Assembly: GCF_014905555.1 (NCBI RefSeq) | Contig: NZ_BNGS01000006.1 | Span: 248,001-312,000 of the forward strand | Source: Streptomyces sp. Y2F8-2 | GTDB taxonomy: Bacteria; Actinomycetota; Actinomycetes; Streptomycetales; Streptomycetaceae | Reading direction: 5' to 3' | Length of the DNA stretch: 64,000 nucleotides | Shown here: positions 8,882 through 17,818 of the stretch, piece by piece | Position numbering within the stretch: the stretch's first letter is position 1 | Layout: each line of letters opens with the position of its first letter | The notes under the pieces: generated by a model | The model's database searches: none | What the model was told of the DNA's origin: nothing | Seen by the model: the letters and a program-made list of their open reading frames with translations, nothing else | Program-made: the position numbers and the translations under genes

Positions 8882-10061
8882 CCTCGGGGTCCGGCGCGGA
8901 GGCGGGGCGGCGGTGGCGGGTCGTAGCCAGGGTCAGCGTCGCCGTGAGTGAGGCGGCCGCCATGACCGTCATCGCCGGGCCCGGCGACATGGCCTGAGCC
9001 ACCGCCCCCGCCAGCGTCGCGCTCACCCCCTGCATCGTGAGCATGCCCGCCGAGTGCAGGCCGAGGGCGTGGCCGCTCAGGTCCGGTGGGGTCAGGCTCA
9101 TCAGGTGCTCCTGCTGGATCAGGCTCGCGGCGAAGCCGACCGACGCCAGGGCCGCGCAGGCCGCCGCCACCGGCACCGAGGGGTGCAGGGCGAACAGCAG
9201 GTACGGGGTCGCGAGGAGCAGCAGGAACGGGATGCCGAGGCGGCGGCGCAGTGCGGGCGGGAGCAGGCGTCCCGTCGTCACGTCGCCGACGAACATGCCG
9301 AACGCCGCGCACGCGAACAGCGCGCCCGCGTGCTGCGGTGCGTAGGAGACGTAGAGCGATTCGCAGCCCACCACCAGGCCGTTGGGGATCCACAGCAGGA
9401 GGTAGGTCGTCCGGCGCTCCGGTGACGACCACAGCAGCGCGTTCGTGCGCCAGGTCTGCGTGACGGAGGGGCGGCCGGAGCTGCGCGGCGCCCGGCGGGT
9501 CAGGCCGAAGCGGGCCGTCGCAGCCGCCGCCAGGTACAGCGCGGACGCCGTCAGCAGGGTCGTCCGCGGGGACAGCACCGTCAGCAGGAGGCCGCCCGTC
9601 GCGTAACCGGTGATCTGCATCAGGCCGTTCACCATGTTGAAGGCCGAACGGCCCAGCAGGTAGCCGTCCTTGGACAGGATCTCGTTGAGCAGGCCCCAGC
9701 GGACGCCGCCGCCGAGCGACTGGATCAGGCCGAGGAGAAGGACCAGCGCGAAGATCGCCCCCACCGGCAGGCCGGGCGCCGCCGTCGCCGCCGTGCCGAC
9801 CGCGAAGGCGCTCGCGATGCCCGCCGTCGTCGCGCGCGGGGGCAGCCGGTCGGCCGCCGACAGCAGGGTCGTCGCGCCCACGACCTGGGCGAGTTGCGGG
9901 CCGAACATGCTCACCGCGGACAGCAGGGGCGAGTCGGTGGCCCGGTAGACCAGCGTGCCGAGCGCCAGACCGCCGAGGGTCGAGGCGGCCGTCTGGAAGG
10001 CGGAGGACAGGAACAGCGGGGTGAACTCCCGTGTGCGGAAGAGGTCGGCGTAGCTGCGCAT
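8826..10061 (-). CDS. MFS transporter (drug/metabolite exporter type)
   Basis: 411-residue major facilitator protein of about 12 helices, beginning MRSYADLFRTREFTPLFLSS, a start common among actinobacterial exporters of the DHA3-like group. Helix pairs are seen across the length and a long cytoplasmic loop (TRRAPRSSGRPSVTQTWRT) separates the halves. Substrate unknown. It is divergent from the winged-helix regulator at 10150 with an 88-bp gap holding a 20-bp palindrome, the usual layout of a repressor controlling a pump. The ATG at 10061 was chosen from family start; a longer in-frame extension would cross the operator. The 3' end overlaps the DUF397 gene by 56 nt, and the C-terminal 25 residues are polar and atypical. 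Confidence 0.85.
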   Translation of the reverse strand: MRSYADLFRTREFTPLFLSSAFQTAASTLGGLALGTLVYRATDSPLLSAVSMFGPQLAQVVGATTLLSAADRLPPRATTAGIASAFAVGTAATAAPGLPVGAIFALVLLLGLIQSLGGGVRWGLLNEILSKDGYLLGRSAFNMVNGLMQITGYATGGLLLTVLSPRTTLLTASALYLAAAATARFGLTRRAPRSSGRPSVTQTWRTNALLWSSPERRTTYLLLWIPNGLVVGCESLYVSYAPQHAGALFACAAFGMFVGDVTTGRLLPPALRRRLGIPFLLLLATPYLLFALHPSVPVAAACAALASVGFAASLIQQEHLMSLTPPDLSGHALGLHSAGMLTMQGVSATLAGAVAQAMSPGPAMTVMAAASLTATLTLATTRHRRPASAPDPEVNSDERGRESRPRSLGGR

Positions 10062-10100
10062 GCGGGGAGTGTGGGCAGGGAGTCCGGGGTGGTCGTTATT

Positions 10101-10120
10101 GTTTCGCGTACGTGCGAAAC
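10101..10120. promoter_or_regulatory. 20-bp palindromic operator between MFS and regulator genes
   Basis: GTTTCGCGTACGTGCGAAAC: perfect 7-bp arms (GTTTCGC/GCGAAAC) around a 6-bp centre. It lies 39 bases from the MFS start and 29 from the regulator start, a natural binding site for the winged-helix protein to control both genes. Position and symmetry are seen; binding is inferred. Confidence 0.6.
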
Positions 10121-10149
10121 GTCCGTCGACCCCGAGCGTGAAGGCGCCC

Positions 10150-11118
10150 ATGGGCCTCTGGTACGTCAGCGCCGACACCCTCGCCGGCAGCCGGTTCCTG
10201 CTCTCGCCGCTCGCCGAGGTGTTCGCCGCTCTGAAGCTGCTGCACGCCGGTACCGCCTCCCACCCCGGGGAACGCGCCTGGCTGGACGCCCACCTCCCCG
10301 CGTACCGGGCGCGGCTGGCCGCCGACCCCGTGACCGGTCTGCTCGTCCGCAGCGGGCTCGGCCCGGAGTGGATCGCCGACTTCCTCACTCCCACGCCCAG
10401 GGACGGGGAGACCTTCGAGGAGGGCGTGGAGCGCGTCCGCTCCGCCTCCCCCGCCGACGCCCGGGCCCACCTGACCGTGTCCCTGCGCGGACCGCTCCCC
10501 GCCGCCCTCGACCGCGACGACCTGCCCGAACGCGCGGCCGACCTGCTCAGCTACGTGTGGACGCAGACCGTACGGCCGTACTGGGACCGGCGGCGGCGCG
10601 TGCTGGAGGCAGATGTCGTCGCCCGGACCGCGCAGCTGAGCCGGGGCGGCTGGGCGGCCGCGCTGGACACCCTGCGGCCGGGCCGGACCCGCTGGCTCGG
10701 CGGGAACCGGCTCCAGGTCAACCTCCACGAGTACCCGCCGCGCGAGATCTCCGGCGCCCAGCTCCTCTTCGTCCCCGTCACCCCGCAGCGGGCCGGCTGG
10801 GTGTCCTGGGAGGAGCCCGACCGGTACGCCCTCGTCTATCCCTGCGCGGGCGTGCTGGCCGACGGGACGCGCACGGTGGTCCCGGAGAGTCTCGGCGCGC
10901 TGCTCGGGCCCGCCCGTGCCCGGGTGCTCGTGCTGCTGGACTCCCCGATGAGCACCAGCCAGTTGGTCGCCGTGACCGGGCAGGGGCTCGGCTCGGTCGG
11001 GCGCCACCTCAAGGTGCTGCTGGACGGGCGGCTGGTGGAGCGGCGGCGTGCGGGACGGTCGGTGCTGTATTCGCGCACGGCCGCCGGTGAGGTGCTCGTC
11101 ACAGCGCAGCGGGCGTGA
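10150..11118 (+). CDS. Winged-helix transcriptional regulator, DUF5937/ArsR type
   Basis: 322 residues. The long N-terminal region (MGLWYVSADTLAGSRFLLSP, then YVWTQTVRPYWDRRRRVLEAD and GGNRLQVNLHEYP) matches the DUF5937-type sensor region of actinobacterial regulators; the C-terminus carries a winged helix (about 255-320: ARARVLVLLDSPMSTSQLVAV, then GSVGRHLKVLLDGRLVERRR). It is divergently transcribed from the MFS transporter and probably represses it through the palindrome at 10101-10120. I start it at the ATG at 10150; an upstream in-frame ATG would read through the operator. Ligand unknown. Confidence 0.82.
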   Translation: MGLWYVSADTLAGSRFLLSPLAEVFAALKLLHAGTASHPGERAWLDAHLPAYRARLAADPVTGLLVRSGLGPEWIADFLTPTPRDGETFEEGVERVRSASPADARAHLTVSLRGPLPAALDRDDLPERAADLLSYVWTQTVRPYWDRRRRVLEADVVARTAQLSRGGWAAALDTLRPGRTRWLGGNRLQVNLHEYPPREISGAQLLFVPVTPQRAGWVSWEEPDRYALVYPCAGVLADGTRTVVPESLGALLGPARARVLVLLDSPMSTSQLVAVTGQGLGSVGRHLKVLLDGRLVERRRAGRSVLYSRTAAGEVLVTAQRA

Positions 11119-11163
11119 CGGGCGCATCACCTGGTGGCGGGGCGGCGGAGTTAGCATCCGCCC

Positions 11164-11676
11164 ATGACGACTACTGACAACAGTGCGGGTGCCTCTGTCC
11201 TCGATGTCCAGATCGGTGCGCTCCAGGGTGGTTCCGCGGACCTGTCCCAGTACGCGGGCAAGGCCGTCCTCGTGGTGAACGTGGCCTCCAAGTGCGGGCT
11301 GACGCCGCAGTACGCGGGCCTGGAGCGGCTGCAGGAGCGGTACGCGCCGCTGGGCTTCACCGTGCTCGGGGTGCCCTGCAACCAGTTCCTCGGGCAGGAG
11401 CCCGGCAGTGCCGAGGAGATCGCGGAGTTCTGCTCGGCGACGTACGGCGTGACCTTCCCGATGACGGAGAAGATCGAGGTGAACGGGGAGGGACGGCACC
11501 CTCTGTACGAGCGCCTGGTCGGCCACGCGGATGCCGAGGGGCACAGCGGGGACATCCGGTGGAACTTCGAGAAGTTCCTGATCGGGAAGGACGGCAAGGT
11601 CGTCGCCCGCTTCTCGCCGCAGACGGAGCCGGAGGCGGCCGAGGTCGTGGCGGCCATCGAGGGCCAGCTCGCGTAG
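11164..11676 (+). CDS. Glutathione peroxidase-family thiol peroxidase
   Basis: 170 residues, a complete peroxidase of the Gpx family, reducing hydroperoxides. It uses Cys rather than selenocysteine: Cys44 in VASKCGLTPQY. The companion motifs PCNQFLGQEP (Gln) and WNFEKFLIG (Trp/Asn) are present. Actinobacteria usually lack glutathione, so reduction probably comes from thioredoxin; a further Cys in EIAEFCSATYG is a candidate resolving residue. The gene is single and followed by two strong hairpins at 11703-11770. No regulator site was seen upstream. Confidence 0.92.
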   Translation: MTTTDNSAGASVLDVQIGALQGGSADLSQYAGKAVLVVNVASKCGLTPQYAGLERLQERYAPLGFTVLGVPCNQFLGQEPGSAEEIAEFCSATYGVTFPMTEKIEVNGEGRHPLYERLVGHADAEGHSGDIRWNFEKFLIGKDGKVVARFSPQTEPEAAEVVAAIEGQLA

Positions 11677-11702
11677 CCGGGGTCCGGAGTCCGGAGTCCG
11701 GT

Positions 11703-11729
11703 TCGTCCCTGCCCTTGGAGCAGGGACGA
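11703..11729. terminator. Hairpin terminator 1 after glutathione peroxidase
   Basis: Perfect 10-bp stem (tcgtccctgc/gcagggacga) with a 7-base loop, 26 bases after the peroxidase stop. No T-run, as is usual in Streptomyces. Confidence 0.65.
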
Positions 11730-11733
11730 GCGT

Positions 11734-11770
11734 CCTGCGTCACCGGGCGAACGGCGCCCGGTGACGCAGG
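11734..11770. terminator. Hairpin terminator 2, perfect 16-bp stem
   Basis: Arms 11734-11749 and 11755-11770 are perfectly complementary over 16 bp around the loop aacgg. It lies between convergent genes (peroxidase plus, membrane protein minus) and can stop transcription from both sides. Confidence 0.8.
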
Positions 11771-11796
11771 CACGCAATCGGTCGGCGGGCTCGCCC

Positions 11797-13818
11797 TCAG
11801 CCGCCGGACGGCTGGGCCTCGTCCCTCAGCTCCTCCGGGCACGCGGTCCCCCGCGGTAGCTGATACGGCGCCCCCAGGCGGTAGGTGCCCGGGCGGGGGG
11901 CCAGGAGTTCGGTCCACTTGTCGCCCCAGATGTCCTCGGGGGCTTCCATCAGGCAGCCGTTGACGTTGTCGTACGTCTTCGGGGTGCCCTTGGCGCGGTG
12001 CTTGGAGGCATCCGTCTCCTGCGGGGGCTTCACGCCCTTGCCCTGGGTGTCGACCAGGCCCAGCCACGGCGAGTAGGGGACGCGGATGAGGACGCGGCCC
12101 GCCTTCTTCACCTGGATCGTCAACTCGCCCTGCTCCGCCCGGTCGACCACCGCCGGCGGATCCGCCAGCGGGGTCGGGTCCGTCACCGCGAACAGCTGCC
12201 AGTTGGCGTCGCCCCAGACCTGCTTCAGATACGGCATGCCGCGCTGCACGAGCTCACGTTCGCGTTCGCCGCCGTCGCCGTCCGGCTCGCCCTTCGGCAG
12301 CACCACGTAGTGCACGGCCCAGCGCTGCAACCAGGCGTGGTAGTTCGCGGAGTTCAGCGTGTCGTCGTAGAAGAGCGGGTTGCGCTCCATGTCGGCCTGG
12401 CGGTTCCAGCCGCGGGCCAGGTTGACGTACGGCGCCAGCGCGGAGGCCTCGCGGTGCGAGCGCGCCGGGACCACCTCCACGCGGCCCTTCTCCGCGCCGT
12501 CCACCTGGAGCTGGTGGACCAGCGGCGCCAGCTCGTGCGCCCAGGACGCCGCCGGAGTGGTGTGGACGATGTCGTCCACCGTCTTGACACCGATCCAGAC
12601 GACGAAGCCGGTGAGCGCCACCACGGTGGCGTACCACTTCCGGCTGCGCCGCACCGTGAACGGCAGTGCAGCGACCAGCGCCACCCCCGCGAACAGCATC
12701 GCCAGGCGCGTGATGTTGGAGCCGATCTGGGAGCTGATCAGCCAGACGAGCAGGACGGACAGCGCGTACACCGCCGCCGTGATCCGTACCGTCTTCCACT
12801 CCTTGGGCACCACGACCCATACCAGGGCCGAGAAGAGGAAGGGCAGGATCGTCGACGCCCACGTCATCGGTTGCGTCCCGGAGAACGGGAACAGCCACGC
12901 GGACAGGGCCACCACCGCCGTGGGGGCCAGGCCCAGCGCCCACGCACCGGGGCGGCGCTTCTGCAGGAACAGCGCCACCGCGACCAGTCCCACGAACAGG
13001 CCCGCCACCGGCGACGACATGGTGGCCAGCGCGGCCAGCGACGCCGCGGACAGCGCCTTCGCCCAGCGTTTGTGACGCCAGTGGTACGGCCAGCAGAACA
13101 CGGCCGCGGTCGCGCCCAGCGCGAACACCATGCCGAGGCCGAATGTGACACGGCCCGAGATGGCGTTGCAGAGGAGTCCGAACACCCCGGCGAGGGCCGG
13201 CCACCGCGGCTCGCGGACGGCACGGCTGCGGACGAGGATCAGCGTCAGCAGGCCGGCCGAGGCCGTCCCGGCGATCATCATCGTCGTACGGACGCCGAGG
13301 AGCGACATCAGATAGGGCGACACGACGCTGTACGACACCGGGTGCATGCCCCCGTACCAGGCGAGGTTGTACGCCGAGTCGGGGTGCCGGCCGACGAACT
13401 CCGCCCACGCGTCCTGCGCCGCGAGGTCACCGCCGCTGTTCGCGAAGGTGAAGAACCAGATGAGGTGCAGCACCCCGGCGAGGGCCGTGGCGGCGAGGGC
13501 GGGATGGCGACGGGCCAGATCGGCCGCGCGGGAGGAGCCCAGACGGGCGGCCAGGGCGCGGAGACGTCCCGGGGCCTTCGGAGCGTCCTGGGCGGGAGGC
13601 TCGGCGCCGGGGGCCGGGGCTGCGGGAACCGGGGGCGCCGGGGTCGGGGCCGGAGCCGTCGGCGCCGGGACCCGGGCCTGACGGTCCGGGGTCTGAGGGG
13701 CCGGTGGGGCCGGCGGGTCAGGGGTGGGTGCGCCCAGCGGTATTCGCGGTCCCGGTGATCCGTCCGGGTGATGTTCCCGGTCGGCGTCGTCGGCGTGTGT
13801 CGGCTCCGCTGTGGCCAC
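11797..13818 (-). CDS. Polytopic membrane protein with proline-rich N-terminus, GT-C-like
   Basis: About 673 residues. A cytoplasmic, proline/alanine-rich N-terminal region (roughly 1-110) is followed by many hydrophobic helices and an outer C-terminal domain of about 200 residues. After the first helix come AAQDAWAEFVGRHPDSAYN and WYGGMHPVSYSV, acidic and aromatic motifs like those in the first outer loop of GT-C lipid-linked glycosyltransferases; the C-terminal part (YHAWLQRWAVHYVVLP, RVPYSPWLGLVD) also fits. Sugar and acceptor unknown. I prefer the GTG at 13818, about 9 bases after GGGGAG; an in-frame GTG at 13881 (after GGAG) would add 21 residues and cannot be excluded. Confidence 0.75.
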   Translation of the reverse strand: MATAEPTHADDADREHHPDGSPGPRIPLGAPTPDPPAPPAPQTPDRQARVPAPTAPAPTPAPPVPAAPAPGAEPPAQDAPKAPGRLRALAARLGSSRAADLARRHPALAATALAGVLHLIWFFTFANSGGDLAAQDAWAEFVGRHPDSAYNLAWYGGMHPVSYSVVSPYLMSLLGVRTTMMIAGTASAGLLTLILVRSRAVREPRWPALAGVFGLLCNAISGRVTFGLGMVFALGATAAVFCWPYHWRHKRWAKALSAASLAALATMSSPVAGLFVGLVAVALFLQKRRPGAWALGLAPTAVVALSAWLFPFSGTQPMTWASTILPFLFSALVWVVVPKEWKTVRITAAVYALSVLLVWLISSQIGSNITRLAMLFAGVALVAALPFTVRRSRKWYATVVALTGFVVWIGVKTVDDIVHTTPAASWAHELAPLVHQLQVDGAEKGRVEVVPARSHREASALAPYVNLARGWNRQADMERNPLFYDDTLNSANYHAWLQRWAVHYVVLPKGEPDGDGGERERELVQRGMPYLKQVWGDANWQLFAVTDPTPLADPPAVVDRAEQGELTIQVKKAGRVLIRVPYSPWLGLVDTQGKGVKPPQETDASKHRAKGTPKTYDNVNGCLMEAPEDIWGDKWTELLAPRPGTYRLGAPYQLPRGTACPEELRDEAQPSGG

Positions 13819-14006
13819 CTGAAGGCACTCCCCGTGTCCTGTCTTCCGCTCTCGGCCGCGTCCCGTTCGCTCCCGCTTCACGGCCGCGTCTCCGCGACCG
13901 GCGACCTGTCCCGATTCGTGACGCTAGCACGCACCCCGCCACGGGGCCCCGGGGTGGGGCCGCGGCGGGGTGCTGCGGGGCGCCACTGTGTGCGGGTGCG
14001 CCCGGT

Positions 14007-16427
14007 TCAGCCCAGACGGGTCAGCTTGTCCGTGAAGCCCGGCTCGGCGAGGTCCTTCTGGAGAGCCACGGGGACCTTCACCGCATGGCTGGAACCGTCG
14101 CCGACCGTCAGCTCGCCGACGACCTTGCCGGCCTTCGCCTCGTGCGGAGGCGCCGTGCCGTCGTCGCCGATCGACAGCCTCGTCCTCAGACCCGGCCAGC
14201 CGACCGCCGTCAGGGTCTCGGTGGCGACCACCGGCGTCCTCCCGCCGAGCTGGTCGTCCAGGTATCCGACGACGTCGCCCTTCTTCACCACGGTGGCGGT
14301 GGTCAGGCTCTGCTGGATGGTGTTGATGAGCTTCTGGCTGTTCGTCAGCGCGAGTTGCAGGCTGTCCCAGACGCGGCCGGTGTGGGCGTCCTGATTGAGG
14401 ACGGCGCCGTAGATCGTCCGCGTCCTGCCGTCGACCACCTTCGTCGCCGCCCACACCAGGTTGCCGCCGGCCGGGGTGGAGGAGCCGGTCTTCAGGCCGA
14501 TCACGCCGACCTGCCTCACCAGCAGGTCGTTGTTGTTGTATATCGGCTTGTCCAGGCCGGGGATGTCCGCCTTGGCCATCCCGACGATGCTGCGGAACAC
14601 CTCGTTCTGCATGACGGCCTCGGCCAGCTTCAGCTGGTCGACGGCCGTGCTCACGGTCGTCCTGTCCAGGCCGCTCGGGTCCGTGTACGTGGTGTGGGTC
14701 ATGCCGAGCTTCTTCGCGGCGGCGTTCATCTTGCCGACGAAGGTGTTGTTGTCGGAGTCCCAGCGGGCCAGCAGCCGCGCGACGTTGTTCCCCGACGGGA
14801 TCATCAGCATCTGCAGCATCTGCCGCTCGGAGAACTTCTGGCCCTTCTTCATGGCCGCCGTCGACTCGTCCTCCTTCTTCGAGTCGTCCTCCGCCTGCTG
14901 GTCGGCGGTGATGGTCGGGCCGTTCTGGTCGCCCTTGAGCGGGTGCTCCTGGAGCGTGACGTACGCCGTCATGATCTTGGCGACGCTCGCTATCGGCTTC
15001 GGGCTCTGCTGCCCTTCGGTGCCGATCATGCCGACGCCTTCGACCTCTATGGCCGACTGACCCTGGCCCGGCCAGGGCAGGTCGAGCTTCCCGCCCTTGA
15101 AGGTGTACGTCGCGTCGGCCGTCAGTGCGAGGGTCGGGGTCGGCAACGGGCGGACCGCCTGCACGATCGCAAAGATGATCACCAGCAGGACGACCAGCGG
15201 CGACCAGATCTTGATGCGCCGCAGAACGGTGCGGACCGGGGTCTCCGGGGGCGGCGGGGTGTTCGTCAGCTCAGCGAGCAGATCCAGCGGAGGCTTGGGC
15301 GGGATCGGCTGCTGGGCGGTGCGCTCGGGGCCGACCTGAGGCATGGCGGTGGTCGCGTCGGCGGGACCCGCGGCCGGCTTCGACTCCGTGGACGCCGGCC
15401 GGGTGGGCTTCGCCTGCGGGGGCTTGGCCTGCGGACGCTCGGCCGGGGTGGGCCGGGGCTCGTCCAGCGACTTCAACGGGACGAACTTGCTGGTGCGTTC
15501 CGCTTCGGACTCGGGCTTGTCCGACTTGCCCGCCCAGGAGGGGCCGGACTTGTCGGAGGGCTTGGCGTCGCCCACCTTGAGCATGGTGGTGGGCTGGTCG
15601 ACGGCGGGCGGCCGTACGGCCTTGAAGACGGCGGTGGGCTGGTCTACGGGGGGTTCGGGGTCCTTCTTGTCGCGGGAGTCGGAGTCGCACTCCTCTTCCG
15701 ACTCCTCCCCTTCTTCCTCTTTGCCCTTTTCTTCCGCCTTTACCTCGCCTTTCGGCTTCTCCTGCTTGGCCTGCTTTTCTTCGGACTTGGGGGAGTCTTC
15801 AGATTTGGGGGAGTCTTCGGACTCGCGCTCGGCTTCGGAGCTCGCGGACTCGGCGTCGGCGTCGGCGTCGTCACCCGCTTCGGAGGCGTCCTCGGCCTCC
15901 GGCTCCGTTTCGGAAGCGTCGGCGTCGGCGTCGGAAGACCCGTCCTCCGGCTCCTCGGGCGACTCCTCCTCGGACTCAGCCTCGGAGTCCGCCTCGGCCT
16001 TCTCCTCGGACTCGGCCTCCGGCTCCGCCGGCGACTCCTCGGACTCGCCCTCCGGCCCCTCCTCGGGCTCCGCCTCGGCCCTCTCCTCGGCCTCGTCCTC
16101 CTCAGCGCTCCGTACCCAGGAAGCCAGCGCCGCACGCTCGCGCACCTCGCTGTCGGCCGCATCGGCACCGGAGTCCGCCGTGTCCGCGGGACCCGTGCCC
16201 TCCTCGGCCTGCTCGACCTCCTCGACAGCCGTACTGGCGGAGCCGCCGCGCAGCGACTTGGTCGAGAGCACCGTCGTGGCCTGGTCGACCCGCACCTTCT
16301 CGCCGGTCAGCGCGAGCCTCGGGTCGCGTCCGGCCTTGGCCGGCCTTGGAACCGGAGCCCCGCTCCCCGACGTCGTTTCCGCCGACGACCCCTGCTGCTT
16401 CGACCTGTCGGGGGACTCGCCCGCCAC
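14007..16427 (-). CDS. dacA: D-alanyl-D-alanine carboxypeptidase (peptidase S11) with long acidic cytoplasmic tail
   Basis: About 806 residues. The C-terminal half is a DacA-type penicillin-binding protein trimming the terminal D-Ala of peptidoglycan stems: SxxK at Ser481-Lys484 (SVAKIMT), SxN at Ser545 (SGNN) and KTG at 646. One membrane helix lies near 408-427 (WSPLVVLLVIIFAIVQAV), so the enzyme is outside and the 400-residue N-terminus inside. That N-terminus is extraordinarily rich in Glu and Ser with repeated DSPKSE units, and unlike typical DacA (about 400 residues in total). S. coelicolor SCO4439 is a comparable DacA studied for spore-wall maturation. GTG at 16427 was chosen for its GGAGG six bases upstream; an ATG at 16511 lacks this. 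Confidence 0.88.
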   Translation of the reverse strand: MAGESPDRSKQQGSSAETTSGSGAPVPRPAKAGRDPRLALTGEKVRVDQATTVLSTKSLRGGSASTAVEEVEQAEEGTGPADTADSGADAADSEVRERAALASWVRSAEEDEAEERAEAEPEEGPEGESEESPAEPEAESEEKAEADSEAESEEESPEEPEDGSSDADADASETEPEAEDASEAGDDADADAESASSEAERESEDSPKSEDSPKSEEKQAKQEKPKGEVKAEEKGKEEEGEESEEECDSDSRDKKDPEPPVDQPTAVFKAVRPPAVDQPTTMLKVGDAKPSDKSGPSWAGKSDKPESEAERTSKFVPLKSLDEPRPTPAERPQAKPPQAKPTRPASTESKPAAGPADATTAMPQVGPERTAQQPIPPKPPLDLLAELTNTPPPPETPVRTVLRRIKIWSPLVVLLVIIFAIVQAVRPLPTPTLALTADATYTFKGGKLDLPWPGQGQSAIEVEGVGMIGTEGQQSPKPIASVAKIMTAYVTLQEHPLKGDQNGPTITADQQAEDDSKKEDESTAAMKKGQKFSERQMLQMLMIPSGNNVARLLARWDSDNNTFVGKMNAAAKKLGMTHTTYTDPSGLDRTTVSTAVDQLKLAEAVMQNEVFRSIVGMAKADIPGLDKPIYNNNDLLVRQVGVIGLKTGSSTPAGGNLVWAATKVVDGRTRTIYGAVLNQDAHTGRVWDSLQLALTNSQKLINTIQQSLTTATVVKKGDVVGYLDDQLGGRTPVVATETLTAVGWPGLRTRLSIGDDGTAPPHEAKAGKVVGELTVGDGSSHAVKVPVALQKDLAEPGFTDKLTRLG

Positions 16428-16655
16428 CGATGCCTCCTCCGTGCGCCGCGCACCCACGTGCGCGCCTTGCCCAACCGTGAACCGCCGCCCGGACACCGCT
16501 GCCCGAACCATGTACCAGTGTCCTGTGTGAGGGATTGACCCCTGCGCTAGACGAGAACGACATACCTACCGGTTCCACTACATTCCGGTCACGCACCCTC
16601 GACAGACCAATGTGAGAGGGGTCACCCTGTCTCTCATCCACGCGGGGAGGCATGG

Positions 16656-17390
16656 ATGGGCAGGAGCCGCAGAACACTTCCGGAGGAGCTTCTGCTGCTG
16701 GCACTGGACCCGGCCACGGGTACCACTGCACAGCCGCAGTCGCTCGACCTTGGTCTGGCCGGAGCACAGCTAGTGGAGCTGGCGCTGGCCGGACGGATAG
16801 CCCCAGACGGGGATCGTATCGCCGTGGTGGTACCACGGCCGACTGGAGATCCGACTTTGGACACCGCTTTGGAGTTGCTGCGCAGGCGCGGCGCTCCGGT
16901 GCGGGCCGTCCACTGGATCGGCGGGCCCCGTCTCGGGCTCCGCCAGATCTACCTCTCGCATCTGGAGCGGTGCGGCATGGTCCAGGCCGTGCCAGGCCAG
17001 ATGTGCGGGGTGCTGCCGACGACTCGCTACCAGGCGACGGACACGGCCATCAGCCGGGAGATCAGGTCCCGGCTGGATTCCGCGATCCGTACCGGCGTTC
17101 CGCCGGACCCGCGGACCGCGGCGCTCGCCGCACTGGCCCACGCGGTCGGTCTCGGCAAGCACCTGTATCCGGGCAACGAGGGCCGCTCGTCCCGTTCCCG
17201 GCTGCGGGATCTGATCAGGCACGACCCCATGGGCGGCCTCGTGGCGCACGCCGTGATGGACGTCCAGAACGGAGTGGGCGCACAGCCGCGCCGCAACCCG
17301 GCCGCCGGCGCCAGGTCCGCGGCGGAACCCGCCCGCGGTGTTCCGATGCAGCCGCGCCACGGATCCATGGCGCGCGTCGTGGCCCACTGA
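16656..17390 (+). CDS. GPP34 (Golgi phosphoprotein 3-like) domain protein
   Basis: 244 residues. LPEELLLLALDPATG at the N-terminus, LDLGLAGAQLVELALAGRI and LSHLERCGMVQAV match the bacterial GPP34/GOLPH3-like fold, which in eukaryotes binds phosphoinositides and recruits glycosyltransferases. Streptomyces has many copies and their role is poorly known. No membrane segment or signal. ATG at 16656 follows the strong site GGGGAGG. It is divergent from the carboxypeptidase gene, and the following XRE-DUF397 pair completes a block that resembles SCO4439-SCO4442 of S. coelicolor. The last 40 residues are low-complexity and probably disordered. Confidence 0.82.
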   Translation: MGRSRRTLPEELLLLALDPATGTTAQPQSLDLGLAGAQLVELALAGRIAPDGDRIAVVVPRPTGDPTLDTALELLRRRGAPVRAVHWIGGPRLGLRQIYLSHLERCGMVQAVPGQMCGVLPTTRYQATDTAISREIRSRLDSAIRTGVPPDPRTAALAALAHAVGLGKHLYPGNEGRSSRSRLRDLIRHDPMGGLVAHAVMDVQNGVGAQPRRNPAAGARSAAEPARGVPMQPRHGSMARVVAH

Positions 17391-17818
17391 ACCGAAGCGC
17401 CACAGCCCCACAGCACCACGGCACGTCCCCTGCCGAACCGGCGGAATCGGTACGGCAGGACAGCGGGACCGCGGTATGCGGCGCCCGCAAGCAGTCCCGC
17501 GACCCGTTCGGGAGCCGCCCGGCCGCGCGGGGTGGTGAGACCGTACGTCCTTCGCGACGACACGGACTCACCGCCCCGCGCGGCCGCATGCGTAGGTCGC
17601 TCACGCGGCAAGGGGCCCGGCGCGTACGGGATTCCGTGCGACAGGCGCTGAACTGTTCGATATCCGTGACGCCGTGGGCCCCCTTCGGGCCAAGGACCGC
17701 CCAAAGGGCCTGCGGTCGCCGCATATCCGCGGTTTCCCAGCGGTAGGAAGCACCTTGGTGGCAATCTGCTCAGCAGCAGATACGCAAAGTAGAGGCACGC
17801 AGCCGGAGGTGCACGTCC
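17391..17818. other. 428-base intergenic region before XRE regulator
   Basis: Between GPP34 and the XRE gene. Short frames here have no family resemblance and weak codon bias. It should contain the promoter of the XRE gene, which has a good site (GGAGG) eight bases before its GTG. No repeat or terminator hairpin was clear to me. Confidence 0.4.
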
